Source: Saprospiraceae bacterium
GTDB taxonomy: Bacteria; Bacteroidota; Bacteroidia; Chitinophagales; Saprospiraceae
Direction: 5' to 3'
DNA: 64,000 nucleotides
NCBI GenBank assembly: GCA_041392805.1
Contig: JAWKLJ010000001.1
Span: forward strand, 4,958,501-5,022,500
The notes below the pieces were generated by a model that was not told the origin of the DNA, made no database searches, and worked only from the letters and a program-made list of their open reading frames with translations. How positions within the stretch are numbered: position 1 is the stretch's first letter; every line of letters starts with the position of its first letter. The position numbers were made by a program, and so were the translations under genes. Shown here one piece after another: positions 7,639 through 16,710 of this stretch.

Positions 7639-9381
7639 TCATTCTTTCAAAACAGGCTTTATTATTGTAATCCTGCTACTCCCTATTCCTTGCAAACCGG
7701 TCTCAGATACCCCTCTCACTTGGATGTCATAAGGACCAAGCGCATCGGAGGTAAAAAAGGTGATTTCGGCCTTTCCATTGGCATCAGTTTGGACACTGGG
7801 AGACCAAAAAAGCGTATTCCGAAAATCAGGTAATTGAGGATTAGTTTGGCTATTATCGGAGACAGCAAATACGCGTTCGGGCAAAAAAGTCAGATAAGAA
7901 CGTTGCAGCGCCGTTTCGGGTAGTACAAAAGAGTAGGCATTACTTTCAAAGGATGAAATTTGTATGACGCCATTAAAGATGACCGGATTGAGCCAAAAGG
8001 GAGACGTTACCACCTCTGTAGAAGCAATCAATTTATTATTAAGTTTTAAAAAGGCATTTTGATCAAAGACGGGAACGCCATCTACTAATAACAAAGGGGG
8101 CAATTCTTTAAAGGAAGCCTCCCAATCATTTATGACCTCCAATCGTTCACTCCCAAATTTCCCTTTGACGCTCACTTCGGTCACCACTTCAAAGAAAAAC
8201 TCAGGCAAAGGGAAGCGCGTGTAATCGTCAAGCAAGTATTGAATATCGGGTTTTCCAAAAAAGGGTACCGTTGCAAAAGGAGCGTGGGTAGTGTAAGTGG
8301 GCTGCGTCTCAAAGGCCTCATAAGCTTGCCCTATTTGCGCATTGACCATTGCTGTTTGGGCCAAGGACTCCCACTGAGAGGGCAAGACGAAGGTAGCCGA
8401 ATTGGTATCGCTGATCGAATGGAATTCGTCGTCCAGTTCAATACTTACCGGAACGGTTGTCTGAGGCTGGGCTTGGAGGACGATTTGCCGCAAGCCATAT
8501 AATTTGGGGAGTAAAAAGTTAAAGGCTCCTGTTGCATCAGTTGTTGCCCCATAAACCAAAGCGGCTTTGCCAGGTAGGGCGAGAAAGACAGTGGCATTCG
8601 GTTCTCCTTGTTTGGTGTTTTGATTGATGACTTTTCCGTGGAGGCGCAAGCCGTGGGGCTCCGGTGCGTAGGTGATTTGGCTTGGAGCGGTGGATGTTTC
8701 CTTTTTCGATGGGGAAGAAAAACCTGTATTTCCTATAGCAGCCGGACTTGGCAGGGCAATGGATACCGAAAGGTTGGCAGCTACTGGCTGCCCTGCGGCA
8801 TTTTTAGTTGTAATCTCGAAACCTATCTGGCTTCGCTGTGGGAATGTCGTCTCCGTTGTTTGGATGCTTATCAGCAAGTCTTGACCTGGGGAATGAACAA
8901 TTGCAGGTGGCTTGGTGCTTACTAGTGACGCATCCGTCGCACGGGCCATTGGCTGCCCCGGGTTCAAAATAATTAGCATTGATTTACAAAAGCTTGCTTC
9001 ACCCTCATTGCGCATGGCTTGGGTATAAGCACGCAGGACATAGTTGCCGTTGTTCAAGGCTTTGGGGAGTTCAATGGTTCCCGCTCCCTGCCCATTGTTC
9101 AAGGCTACCTTCACCCTGGAAATGGCTATCCCCTTTTGGCTAATCAATTCCAGATAGGCGGCTTTGCTAAAATCAGCAGGTTTACCCTGTCGACTGTCAA
9201 AAACATACACCTTAAACCAGATCGTTTCTCCACTGATGTACAGTTGACGATCCGTGTGTATAGTCATATGTTCAGGCATGTAAGCCACGCCATCTGAAGC
9301 CCCTGGCGCTGGCTGGGTAGTGCTTATATCAGGCCAGCAGCAACATAAAAGCAACAAAAAACGATAGTAAGTTTTAGTCAT
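7639..9381 (-). CDS. MG2 domain/carboxypeptidase-regulatory-like secreted protein
   Basis: An N-terminal signal peptide (LLLLCCCWPDIS) precedes a macroglobulin MG2-like domain at about 37-140 (IHTDRQLYISGETIWFKVYV is the family opening). A carboxypeptidase-regulatory-like Ig fold follows near 245-330 (LHGKVINQNTKQGEPNATV). A C-terminal MG-type domain spans about 510-575 (TDANGKAEITFFTSDALGPY). Such proteins in Bacteroidota are exported and genetically paired with TonB receptors, probably acting at the outer membrane in uptake or folding. At 580 residues it lacks the thioester and later domains of full alpha-2-macroglobulins. It lies 30 bp after the DUF4249 gene. Confidence 0.8.
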   Translation of the reverse strand: MTKTYYRFLLLLCCCWPDISTTQPAPGASDGVAYMPEHMTIHTDRQLYISGETIWFKVYVFDSRQGKPADFSKAAYLELISQKGIAISRVKVALNNGQGAGTIELPKALNNGNYVLRAYTQAMRNEGEASFCKSMLIILNPGQPMARATDASLVSTKPPAIVHSPGQDLLISIQTTETTFPQRSQIGFEITTKNAAGQPVAANLSVSIALPSPAAIGNTGFSSPSKKETSTAPSQITYAPEPHGLRLHGKVINQNTKQGEPNATVFLALPGKAALVYGATTDATGAFNFLLPKLYGLRQIVLQAQPQTTVPVSIELDDEFHSISDTNSATFVLPSQWESLAQTAMVNAQIGQAYEAFETQPTYTTHAPFATVPFFGKPDIQYLLDDYTRFPLPEFFFEVVTEVSVKGKFGSERLEVINDWEASFKELPPLLLVDGVPVFDQNAFLKLNNKLIASTEVVTSPFWLNPVIFNGVIQISSFESNAYSFVLPETALQRSYLTFLPERVFAVSDNSQTNPQLPDFRNTLFWSPSVQTDANGKAEITFFTSDALGPYDIQVRGVSETGLQGIGSSRITIIKPVLKE

Positions 9382-9411
9382 GTTTTGTTATTGAAGTTCC
9401 ATTTTCAGAAA

Positions 9412-10611
9412 TCACCAAAAATCGGGTTTTACGTTAGTTGCATTGTTTGCTGCGCAACTTGCACAAATGGGATCCGTCAACAAATACGCAATGGGTGTTC
9501 CAATGAGGTTATAATTATAATCGTATAATGCCCTGTATCTGAATTTTGTCTCACTATAAAGTCTGGAGAAACTAAGCGGGATCGTGTCGTTTATACATAT
9601 GGGGCGAAAGGGCATTCGCAAGTCCGTAGGTAATTCCTCTCGGTTGATAAAGATGCGAGTGGCGGTTTTTCCCGCTACCCCAAAATACCCTAAGACTGGA
9701 ATTTCTTTACCATTGACACTTTTGATGTTTCCAAATAACTCATTGGGAATCGGATCAAATAGGCTACCTGTGGTTTCATTGATGGCCTCTACTTTTTCCA
9801 GGTATTTATAATAGGATTGCGAAATAGCATATTGTTTGATCAGCATGCTATAGCGCTTAGACAAACGGGTCGTTTTGTTACTGACAAAATAAATCGGAAA
9901 ATCTTTCACAAAATCCTGACTGAGGTTTTCGGTCGTAGCGATCAGGATTTGCTGCGCGTATTCCGTTTTCCAGCAAACAGCACCTTCCCATTCGCTCAAA
10001 GGGATATATTGTATCTCATCATTGCCCCTACCCGGAGGGTCCCCGAAAATAGCTCTAATCGCAGGCGGATGGGGTAAAGAATACTGATAAGTTTCTTCGA
10101 ACTCCCAACGGTAATAGCGGGTATTATTTTCTGTATCCTTTGTGCTAAGGTATATTTGTGCGCCAGGTACGGGCTGCAAGTTGGGGTCATCCGGTGCCCG
10201 CTCCTCAATGGCATAACGAATGTCTTCAATGGGAGGGGATGCTTTCATCTGCTCCCAGCTAGATTCAAAGGCATTGCCATCGGGTGTGTTGACCAATAGC
10301 CGATAACTTTTGCCAATTTCTCCTTTAAAAGTACTTGGGTCCGTTTGGTAAACCCCTGGGGTAGATTCTACTAAGGTGGTGCGTCCACCCTGTTGCTCTT
10401 CGATGACCACCTGGGCACCCTGAATAGGTATATTTTCATTCTCCGAATAGGGGAATGAACTAGACAGAAAGACAAGCGAAGGTTCCTCCCCATCGCTGAA
10501 GATACCATCCACTACCAAAGTGCTATCATAGGAACCTACCTCAGGCTCAAAGGGCTCCACACAAGTCCAAATAGACAAAGCAAGGAAAGCGAGGTAAATA
10601 TATCTTCTCAT
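9412..10611 (-). CDS. DUF4249 domain lipoprotein
   Basis: The signal sequence ends in a lipobox-like SIWTC (C17), so the mature 383-residue protein is probably a lipoprotein. The mature start (EPEVGSYDSTLVVDGIFSDGEEP) and the long beta-rich body match DUF4249. This family is found almost only in Bacteroidota and is encoded beside a TonB-dependent receptor, where it is thought to be the cell-surface partner. The ATG overlaps the stop of the receptor gene by 4 bp, indicating translational coupling. The substrate is unknown. Confidence 0.88.
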   Translation of the reverse strand: MRRYIYLAFLALSIWTCVEPFEPEVGSYDSTLVVDGIFSDGEEPSLVFLSSSFPYSENENIPIQGAQVVIEEQQGGRTTLVESTPGVYQTDPSTFKGEIGKSYRLLVNTPDGNAFESSWEQMKASPPIEDIRYAIEERAPDDPNLQPVPGAQIYLSTKDTENNTRYYRWEFEETYQYSLPHPPAIRAIFGDPPGRGNDEIQYIPLSEWEGAVCWKTEYAQQILIATTENLSQDFVKDFPIYFVSNKTTRLSKRYSMLIKQYAISQSYYKYLEKVEAINETTGSLFDPIPNELFGNIKSVNGKEIPVLGYFGVAGKTATRIFINREELPTDLRMPFRPICINDTIPLSFSRLYSETKFRYRALYDYNYNLIGTPIAYLLTDPICASCAANNATNVKPDFW

Positions 10612-13379
10612 ATTCTAAAATTATACGTTAAAGTCAAAAAAGGCCGCCCAAAGATGGACAGTTGATAACCTTTGGCATCGGTGCCATCACTCACAAAATA
10701 AACAGAGTATACATTTTTCTTACCGGTGATATTGTAAAGGGATAAGGACCACGAGCTATGTGCTAATTTTTTAAGCTTGTGGCTGCCTTCCAAGTTGACG
10801 GAAAAATCCCAGCGAAAGTAATCCGGAACGCGAAATTCATTGCGCTGCGAGTATTGTAGGCGAACCCCATTGGCAAACACATATTTGGCGACAGGGATGG
10901 TTACGGGGCGACCGGTGCTATAGGCCAGGTTACTCGAAAAGCTAAAGCGCCGAGAGACTTTATAGTAACCTACAAAACTGAAATCATGTGGTTTGTCAAA
11001 ATTGGTAGGGAACCATGCTCCCTGGTTGATGCGATCTTCTATATAGGGACTATTAGCCCGAAATTCGGTTTTAGAATAAGTATAACTCATCCAGCCATTT
11101 AGCTTCCTGCCATTTTTTTTCAATAGGAATTCTAGACCATAGGCCCTTCCTTCCCCATTGACGACTTCCGTCTCCAAGTGCTCATTAAGCAACAATTCTG
11201 CTCCCGCTTTATAATCTACCATGTTTTGAATGATCTTGGAATACCCCTCAATAGAAAATTCCAATTTATCTCCCATTAAGTTGCGGAAAAAACCCAGCGA
11301 AAACTGGTCTCCGGTTTGTGGCAGAATATGTTGATCCGACAATTTCCAGGTAGCGGTGGGCGAAATGGTCGCAGAGTTAAACAACATGCTCAAATATTGG
11401 CGATTGCGATTGAAAGCAGCTTTTACGGAAGTGTTTTCATCAAAAGCATAACGAAGAGACAAGCGATATTCGGGGCCATTATATTGCTGAACGACCTTCC
11501 CACTGCCATAAGTTGTGCTGCCGATGGTGTTCTGTTCTATTCTAGCAGCATTTTCCTGGTAGTTAAAGACTGTTTTGGGGCCCAGAAACAAGTATTGGGT
11601 AAAGCGCAAGCCCGCTGAAAGAGAAAAGGCCTCTGAAATGGTCCATTCATCACTGACATAGACACTCCCCTCCAGGGCTTTCTCTTGTTCCAATGCTTTG
11701 GCGCTAATGACCGATTCGGCAGCCGAGGGTTGGATGCTGCCCGGATCTAATTGATAAAAGGTCATGCTCATCCCAAAGTTCACCTGGTGCTTGTCGCTTG
11801 GTGCATAAGAAAAATGCGCCCGGCCTTCTGTATAATTGATCCGATAGGAAAGGTCGAAACTCGTTAGGGGTTGGGCATCACTCTCGACCTTGAACTGGTA
11901 CTGACTAAAAATGCCGGAAAAAGTACCAAATAGTTTTTCCCCATATTCATGTTGGTAATTGGCAACTATATTCCGATTTTGGTAACCAAAGGTGGTGTCA
12001 CCATTTAATTTAAAGGCATCATTGCTGAGATAGGCAGAAACATCTAAAAAATCATTTTTGGCAATGCGGGTTTTAAAGCGGGTAGTGACATCGTAATAAT
12101 TGGCTTTACTATTGCGAAAAGCAGCGTTTTCAAGCCTGTTTAAGATCCAGTCGGAATAAGTGCTTCGGCCACTGATGATGAGCGAACTCCTTTCTTGGTC
12201 CAATGGTCCCTCCACGGTGACGCGACTGGTGACTGGGCTGATCCCGCCTTTAACCGTCCACTTCTCTCTTTCTCCCTCTTTCATTTTTATATCCAATACA
12301 GAAGCAATACGGCCACCAAATTTGGCTGGAATACTGCTTTTGTACAACTCAAATCCTTCTACGACATCGGGGCTAAAGGAAGATGAAAAGCCAAAAAGAT
12401 GGGAAGCGTTGAAAACGGGCGCTCCGTTTAATAATACCAGGTTTTGGTCAGAACTTCCCCCTCGTACATTGATACCAGACGAAAATTCCCCAACGGTTTG
12501 CACTCCCGGCAGCATCAGGGCCGAGCGGATAATATCTACCTCTCCTAGCAAGGCGGGTAATTCCTTGATCGTTTCGGTTTTTAGCGCCTCAATGCCCATT
12601 TGCACACTTCGAACACTTTCTTTTCGATTGGCTCGAACGACAATTTCTTCCATATTTAAGATCAGGGCTCCTAAATTAACATCCACTTTCCCACTGGCAA
12701 ATAATTGCAAGTTTCGACTGGTTTCTTTTAGGCCAATGCTCTGGAAACTAATTTGGTATCGGCCTTGTGGTAGCGCTATCTCGTAATAACCCAGCGAATC
12801 CGTGGTCGTCCCTGTATTAAGACCTTCGACAAAAACAATGGCATCCGACAATGGATCGCCGGTATCGGAATTCAGCACATGGCCACTTAAGGTTACCTTA
12901 GGTTTTAGCTCTGGTGACGAGGGATTACCAATGATAATCCATTCAGTTTCAAAATCTTTTAATTGATTTTCAATGGAAAGACCAGAAAGGGATGTATTGG
13001 TCACGGTGGCATCCGGGGGCATTGCCGTAGTTGTATCAATCCATTGCAATTCAGCCTGTATATTTGTCCCAAAGGTTAGAATGACCTGCTTGTCAGCATG
13101 GATAAAATAGCGATAGTCAGTACCATCAAAAGTCGCATTCAAAATAGCATCCAGGGTTGTAGGCTGTTCCGTTTGTTTGACTTTTAGATCGGCTACCCAG
13201 CCGGAAAAGAAATAAAACTGAACGCCCTGATCCTGCTCTATTTGTGCCGCAAAATCAGCAAACCCCCAATCATTAAAATCTTTATCAATTCGAATACCTG
13301 CAACCTGTTCTACTGTTTGAGTAGACGAGGGTATGGTATACCCGAAAATGATCCCCAAAGCAAGTAAATATTTAATCAT
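10608..13379 (-). CDS. TonB-dependent receptor with STN and carboxypeptidase-like N-terminal domains
   Basis: The 923-residue outer-membrane protein has several parts in order. A signal peptide (1-20) is followed by an STN-like domain (about 30-110) and a carboxypeptidase-regulatory-like domain (about 165-245, KVTLSGHVLNSDTGDPLSDA). A plug (about 270-375, with GEFSSGINVRGGSSDQNLVL and APVFNASHLFGF) and a long beta-barrel follow. It imports a ligand in a TonB-energised way. The STN domain usually signals to an anti-sigma factor, but no FecR-like gene is adjacent. It lies 3 bp after the 235-residue secreted protein gene and overlaps the DUF4249 gene by 4 bp. It belongs to the receptor/DUF4249 group, not to the SusC/SusD pairs. 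Confidence 0.92.
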   Translation of the reverse strand: MIKYLLALGIIFGYTIPSSTQTVEQVAGIRIDKDFNDWGFADFAAQIEQDQGVQFYFFSGWVADLKVKQTEQPTTLDAILNATFDGTDYRYFIHADKQVILTFGTNIQAELQWIDTTTAMPPDATVTNTSLSGLSIENQLKDFETEWIIIGNPSSPELKPKVTLSGHVLNSDTGDPLSDAIVFVEGLNTGTTTDSLGYYEIALPQGRYQISFQSIGLKETSRNLQLFASGKVDVNLGALILNMEEIVVRANRKESVRSVQMGIEALKTETIKELPALLGEVDIIRSALMLPGVQTVGEFSSGINVRGGSSDQNLVLLNGAPVFNASHLFGFSSSFSPDVVEGFELYKSSIPAKFGGRIASVLDIKMKEGEREKWTVKGGISPVTSRVTVEGPLDQERSSLIISGRSTYSDWILNRLENAAFRNSKANYYDVTTRFKTRIAKNDFLDVSAYLSNDAFKLNGDTTFGYQNRNIVANYQHEYGEKLFGTFSGIFSQYQFKVESDAQPLTSFDLSYRINYTEGRAHFSYAPSDKHQVNFGMSMTFYQLDPGSIQPSAAESVISAKALEQEKALEGSVYVSDEWTISEAFSLSAGLRFTQYLFLGPKTVFNYQENAARIEQNTIGSTTYGSGKVVQQYNGPEYRLSLRYAFDENTSVKAAFNRNRQYLSMLFNSATISPTATWKLSDQHILPQTGDQFSLGFFRNLMGDKLEFSIEGYSKIIQNMVDYKAGAELLLNEHLETEVVNGEGRAYGLEFLLKKNGRKLNGWMSYTYSKTEFRANSPYIEDRINQGAWFPTNFDKPHDFSFVGYYKVSRRFSFSSNLAYSTGRPVTIPVAKYVFANGVRLQYSQRNEFRVPDYFRWDFSVNLEGSHKLKKLAHSSWSLSLYNITGKKNVYSVYFVSDGTDAKGYQLSIFGRPFLTLTYNFRI

Positions 13380-13382
13380 ATC

Positions 13383-14090
13383 CTAATTGAGTTGAAGGGT
13401 ATTCAAATACATTATCAATTGCAGCCACTGCTGATCATCCGCTTTTTTTAATCGGATTTTTTCTTTTCGCATAAAAGAAGCTATCGTTTTTTTATCCGTC
13501 TCCTCTATGGCTTCCAAAAAAGTTTTCTTGTTAGCGACCCTATATGCTTGTCCTTGTCGAATCAAAAAACGAAAATCCTTCCTTTGAAAGGAGGTAATGG
13601 CATCCTCCGTCTTGATGGCATGTGTCCTTTTCACCAAAAGGCTAAGCTTCCCTTCGAAGAGAACCTCATAGTACCCCTTTTTTAACCCCAGTTCTTTATA
13701 CTGGCTGAAATCAAGGTTGATGAAGCGCCGGTCGCCCAAATAGAAGTAGGGAATATACTCCTTTATCAGACGAATCAAATGGAAGGTTTTCTCTTGCCGC
13801 TGTAGGAGTATCAACTCATCGGCAAAGATGTCATAGAGCAGGGGCAAAGCGGGGTAGGTTTTATCCTGGATTTGAACCTCTCCTAATACCCAGCCTGGCA
13901 TCAAATATTGATTACCTTGTATCGAGGGATAAAAAGGTGGGTACAAACGCCCTTGAGCCAGGTTATCTAAAGAAGTGATCGGAATTTGATTGCCAGTGAT
14001 GCGGCCTGGTTGAGGCAATAGCATGGAGGGGGATAAGAAAGCCATACTAAAACATAAAAACTTATATTTGACAAACCATGGTTTTAACAT
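13383..14090 (-). CDS. conserved secreted protein of unknown function, first gene of receptor operon
   Basis: A hydrophobic signal-like N-terminus (about 8-27) leads into a beta-rich 200-residue body. The body has PALPLLYDIFADELILL and LGDRRFINLDF segments and ends in a lysine-rich helical tail (RKEKIRLKKADDQQW). I recognise this as a type often seen in Bacteroidota but cannot name a family or function. It lies 3 bp upstream of the TonB receptor gene and probably leads the five-gene operon 14090-6783. Confidence 0.6.
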   Translation of the reverse strand: MLKPWFVKYKFLCFSMAFLSPSMLLPQPGRITGNQIPITSLDNLAQGRLYPPFYPSIQGNQYLMPGWVLGEVQIQDKTYPALPLLYDIFADELILLQRQEKTFHLIRLIKEYIPYFYLGDRRFINLDFSQYKELGLKKGYYEVLFEGKLSLLVKRTHAIKTEDAITSFQRKDFRFLIRQGQAYRVANKKTFLEAIEETDKKTIASFMRKEKIRLKKADDQQWLQLIMYLNTLQLN

Positions 14091-14443
14091 ATAGCTTACA
14101 AAGGTTTAAAGTACTTGTTTTTCGTTTTTTTAAAATTGGTTGAATATAGCTTAGAAAAAAGTTATTTTTCTAATCACGCCTATTTTTCTACTGGACTTTT
14201 GACATTCGCTGTTTTGAAGGCGGAAATCGTAGCTTGGAAAACAGAGGATTACCAAAAGCGTCAAAAGTCCAATTTTCTACATTATTAACAAGGTTAGACA
14301 ATATAAAGGTGAATCGTTTTCCCTGGCATTAGCTTTTTCTCCCATGCAACTAGATTTATAAAGCTTGCAACAAATTTGAAAACCTGCTAAAGGGTTTCTA
14401 CCTGATCTTTGTCATATCACTTTAAAAACCAAAATCAAATCAC
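14091..14443. other. divergent intergenic region holding a small inverted-repeat element
   Basis: This is the upstream region of both the receptor operon (minus) and the secreted repeat protein gene (plus). It contains the 80-bp element at 14192-14271 and a 35-nt segment (about 14305-14339) resembling one at 15973-16007. A GATCTTTGTCA segment at 14404-14414 resembles a Bacteroidota -7 region for the gene at 14444. Confidence 0.5.
14192..14271. mobile_element. 80-bp terminal-inverted-repeat element, copy 1
   Basis: The ends TGGACTTTTGAC and GTCAAAAGTCCA are perfect 12-bp inverted repeats, with an inner CTGTTTT/AAAACAG pair. The flanks carry a probable 8-bp target duplication TTTTCTAC (14184-14191 and 14273-14280). 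It is too short to code for a transposase, so it is a MITE-like or palindromic intergenic element. A second copy with an internal 78-bp insertion lies at 42632-42789. Confidence 0.75.
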
Positions 14444-15700
14444 ATGGGCAAGCCGATATTTTATTCAGTTTCACTTTTCCTCTTTTTTCTAATAAATTTC
14501 TCTACCGCCATGACCCAATCGATAGCAGGCAAATGGCAAAAAAATGCCGAAAACGAGTACTTTCACTTTTCTGATGAAGGTGCACTCAAACGATCTCTTC
14601 CAGGTTACGATGATAGCTATGGAATCTACTTTTTTCAGGAAGGAATTTTGGCCATTCAGTTTGTTGATGATCCAGAGACATTAATCGCCTTGGAAATAGT
14701 GTATCAAAGCGACTATATGTTGACCTTAAAGGTGCAGGGAACGACAGCGCAATTTGATTTATTTCTTCAGGCTGAGCACGAAATTGATCAAAACTACCTG
14801 AACGCAGTAGCCGAGGCTTATGGGGAAGATATTGGACTGGCCAGCCACAAAGGCGAGTCTCAACCGATCGTTCCTTCCCCCTCGCAAGATGCCTATACGT
14901 TCAATACCCCTTCGGGTAAGCCTACCGTTATGGATTATAATGGGCCAGTGACAATAGTGGGGACCTGGCATTATGATTACCCACAACAGCCCATTGATTT
15001 TACTTTCACCCAGGATGGCTACTTCTACCGCATCATGCGCTATATGTACAATGGGGAAGAACTGACGGAAGCTAGTCACGACTTCGGCCGATATACCTTT
15101 GAACATAACCTTCTTACCCTCCATTTTTATAAAGAATTGGAGAAGGAAGGTCCTTTCAACTTGAAAGTAGTAAATATGAAACCTACCGAATTTCAAATAC
15201 TGAACGAAACCAATGCGGAAGGACAGGGTTCTACCTATGAAAATTGGTATCGAACCGGAGATGGCCAAATGTCTCCCATCCAAAGAGAGACCGTCAATAA
15301 TTGGACGATTTTCTATCGATTGGAGGGGCAGTGGGAATCTGATAAAGAAGTATTCAAGTTTCTGGATTATGGCTTGGCTCTCCTGCATGAGAAAGGGAGT
15401 CCCGATAATTTTGTAGCCGTCTTTTATAGTGTGGATCAGGGCAGACTCCAATTTAAGCGAATCAATGAAGATCAAAATTTCTGGACAGCCGAGGTGCAAA
15501 GTCAAGATCAGCAGAAAATGGAGCTATTGGCTGACAAAGTCCAGCTCACATACCGCTTTACGGGCCAACCACAATTGAATGAAAACCAACACTATTTCTA
15601 TAAAGAGTTTCTGCGTACCCAGCACCGGATCAATCTGGATGCCATTGATTTCATGGACGGCACCAAGGATTGGATTTGGGTGAAAGAGAAGAAGTATTGA
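14444..15700 (+). CDS. secreted protein with three lipocalin-like repeats, unknown function
   Basis: A signal peptide (1-25, ending STAMTQ) precedes a 390-residue body. The same opening occurs three times: GKWQKNAENEYFHFSDEG, then GTWHYDYPQQPIDFTFTQDG, then GQWESDKEVFKFLDYG. Each is a short strand with G-x-W followed by an F-rich hairpin ending at a turn, as in lipocalin-like or DUF-type barrels. This suggests three tandem beta domains. No enzyme motif is visible. It is divergent from the TonB receptor operon and stands alone, followed by a terminator at 15730-15771. Confidence 0.6.
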   Translation: MGKPIFYSVSLFLFFLINFSTAMTQSIAGKWQKNAENEYFHFSDEGALKRSLPGYDDSYGIYFFQEGILAIQFVDDPETLIALEIVYQSDYMLTLKVQGTTAQFDLFLQAEHEIDQNYLNAVAEAYGEDIGLASHKGESQPIVPSPSQDAYTFNTPSGKPTVMDYNGPVTIVGTWHYDYPQQPIDFTFTQDGYFYRIMRYMYNGEELTEASHDFGRYTFEHNLLTLHFYKELEKEGPFNLKVVNMKPTEFQILNETNAEGQGSTYENWYRTGDGQMSPIQRETVNNWTIFYRLEGQWESDKEVFKFLDYGLALLHEKGSPDNFVAVFYSVDQGRLQFKRINEDQNFWTAEVQSQDQQKMELLADKVQLTYRFTGQPQLNENQHYFYKEFLRTQHRINLDAIDFMDGTKDWIWVKEKKY

Positions 15701-15729
15701 CCAGTCTTTAGACAAAGAACCAGCAGAAA

Positions 15730-15771
15730 AGAGGACGCCGGGCAAAATGGCCAAAAGGCTCGGCGTTCTCT
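15730..15771 (+). terminator. hairpin after the lipocalin-like repeat gene
   Basis: An 11-bp inverted repeat with one G:U pair (AGAGGACGCCG and CGGCGTTCTCT) starts 30 bp after the stop codon and is followed by GTTTAATCT. It could end transcription from both directions. Confidence 0.6.
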
Positions 15772-15784
15772 GTTTAATCTCCTC

Positions 15785-15988
15785 TCAATTCCGCGTAACA
15801 AATTTAAAATTAGCGCTGGTCATTATTAATGGCAAACCAATCAAAACCAAGGCTACTAAATTTATTAAGACGAGATTGTGGATAGCCCCATAATAGACCG
15901 AAATACTACTATCAATAACAAACCAGGAGATCAAACCCATCCATAAAGCCTGATAGGACCATCTTTCTTTACGTTTAAAGGTGAACAA
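15785..15988 (-). pseudogene. C-terminal remnant of a small membrane protein
   Basis: About 70 residues read as the end of a helical membrane protein: RKERWSYQALWMGLISWF, then two hydrophobic segments (ISVYYGAIHNLVLINLVALV and IGLPLIMT). An in-frame stop lies a few codons before the region, only TTG is available as a start, and no ribosome binding site is evident. Homologous-looking proteins would have further membrane segments before this part. I read it as a truncated gene, though a genuine 67-residue protein cannot be excluded. Confidence 0.4.
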
Positions 15989-16086
15989 TTTCCCCAGGCA
16001 TTAACTTTTTAACCTTTTTAGTCTTTTTTTGAATACTTTAAAGTAAAAAAGCCTTTCTTTCGTCTTCTCTAGAAAGAAGACAGGTG

Positions 16087-16647
16087 ATGTCGATACAAAT
16101 GGCCAAACAATCGAGACAAAACATAGCGAGCGTCGTCAAAGAGAATGGCAATAGACTGTTCCGGTTTATTCGGGGCAGGGTGCCGACGACTGCCGATGCA
16201 GAAGATATTTTGCAGGAAGTTTGGTACCAGTTTAGCAAAGTAGTGGATACAGAACCCATTGAGCAAGTGAGTAGTTGGCTATTCCGGGTGGCCCGTAATA
16301 GAATTACCGATAGTTATCGCAAAAAGAAAAATGACCTATTAGCGGATGATGCTTACGAAGAGGAGGAAGGGGAGTTGTTTTTGAAAGATATTTTTACTGC
16401 TGATAGTACCCCCGAGACAGAGATGTTTCGGCAAGTCTTTTGGGAAGCCCTATTTGAGGCCCTGGAAGAACTCCCCGAGAACCAACGCGATGTTTTTGTT
16501 TGGAATGAACTGGAGGACCAAACGTTTCAAGAGATTTCGGATCGAACTGGTATCAATATAAAGACCTTAATTTCTAGAAAACGATATGCGGTGCAGCATT
16601 TGCGCAAGCAATTACAAGCACTGTATGAAGATTTTTTCGAGTATTAA
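16087..16647 (+). CDS. ECF-type RNA polymerase sigma factor
   Basis: Sigma region 2 spans about residues 8-75 (LFRFIRGRVPTTADAEDILQ, VWYQF, SSWLFRVARNRITDSYR). Region 4 spans about 120-175 (LPENQRDVFVWNELEDQTFQ, ISDRTGINIKTLISRKRYAV). A long acidic linker lies between them. It starts at ATG 16087; a GTG directly before it is the alternative. No anti-sigma gene is adjacent. Instead two small membrane proteins and an Hsp20 gene follow on the same strand, suggesting a stress regulon with one of the small membrane proteins as a possible partner. Confidence 0.9.
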   Translation: MSIQMAKQSRQNIASVVKENGNRLFRFIRGRVPTTADAEDILQEVWYQFSKVVDTEPIEQVSSWLFRVARNRITDSYRKKKNDLLADDAYEEEEGELFLKDIFTADSTPETEMFRQVFWEALFEALEELPENQRDVFVWNELEDQTFQEISDRTGINIKTLISRKRYAVQHLRKQLQALYEDFFEY

Positions 16648-16710
16648 CAGTAGAAAATAAGTCATTTACAAGCAATTGGCTATCTTCTATTGTCCAAAAA
16701 TAAAGTAATC

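Noticed and set aside
12160..12786. 208-residue open frame on the plus strand inside the TonB receptor gene
   Set aside because: It lies wholly opposite a strong outer-membrane receptor gene, has no recognisable domain, and is rich in serine and proline as expected for an antisense shadow.
14759..15505. 248-residue open frame opposite the lipocalin-like repeat gene
   Set aside because: The plus-strand frame has a signal peptide and triplicated motifs; the minus-strand frame has neither.
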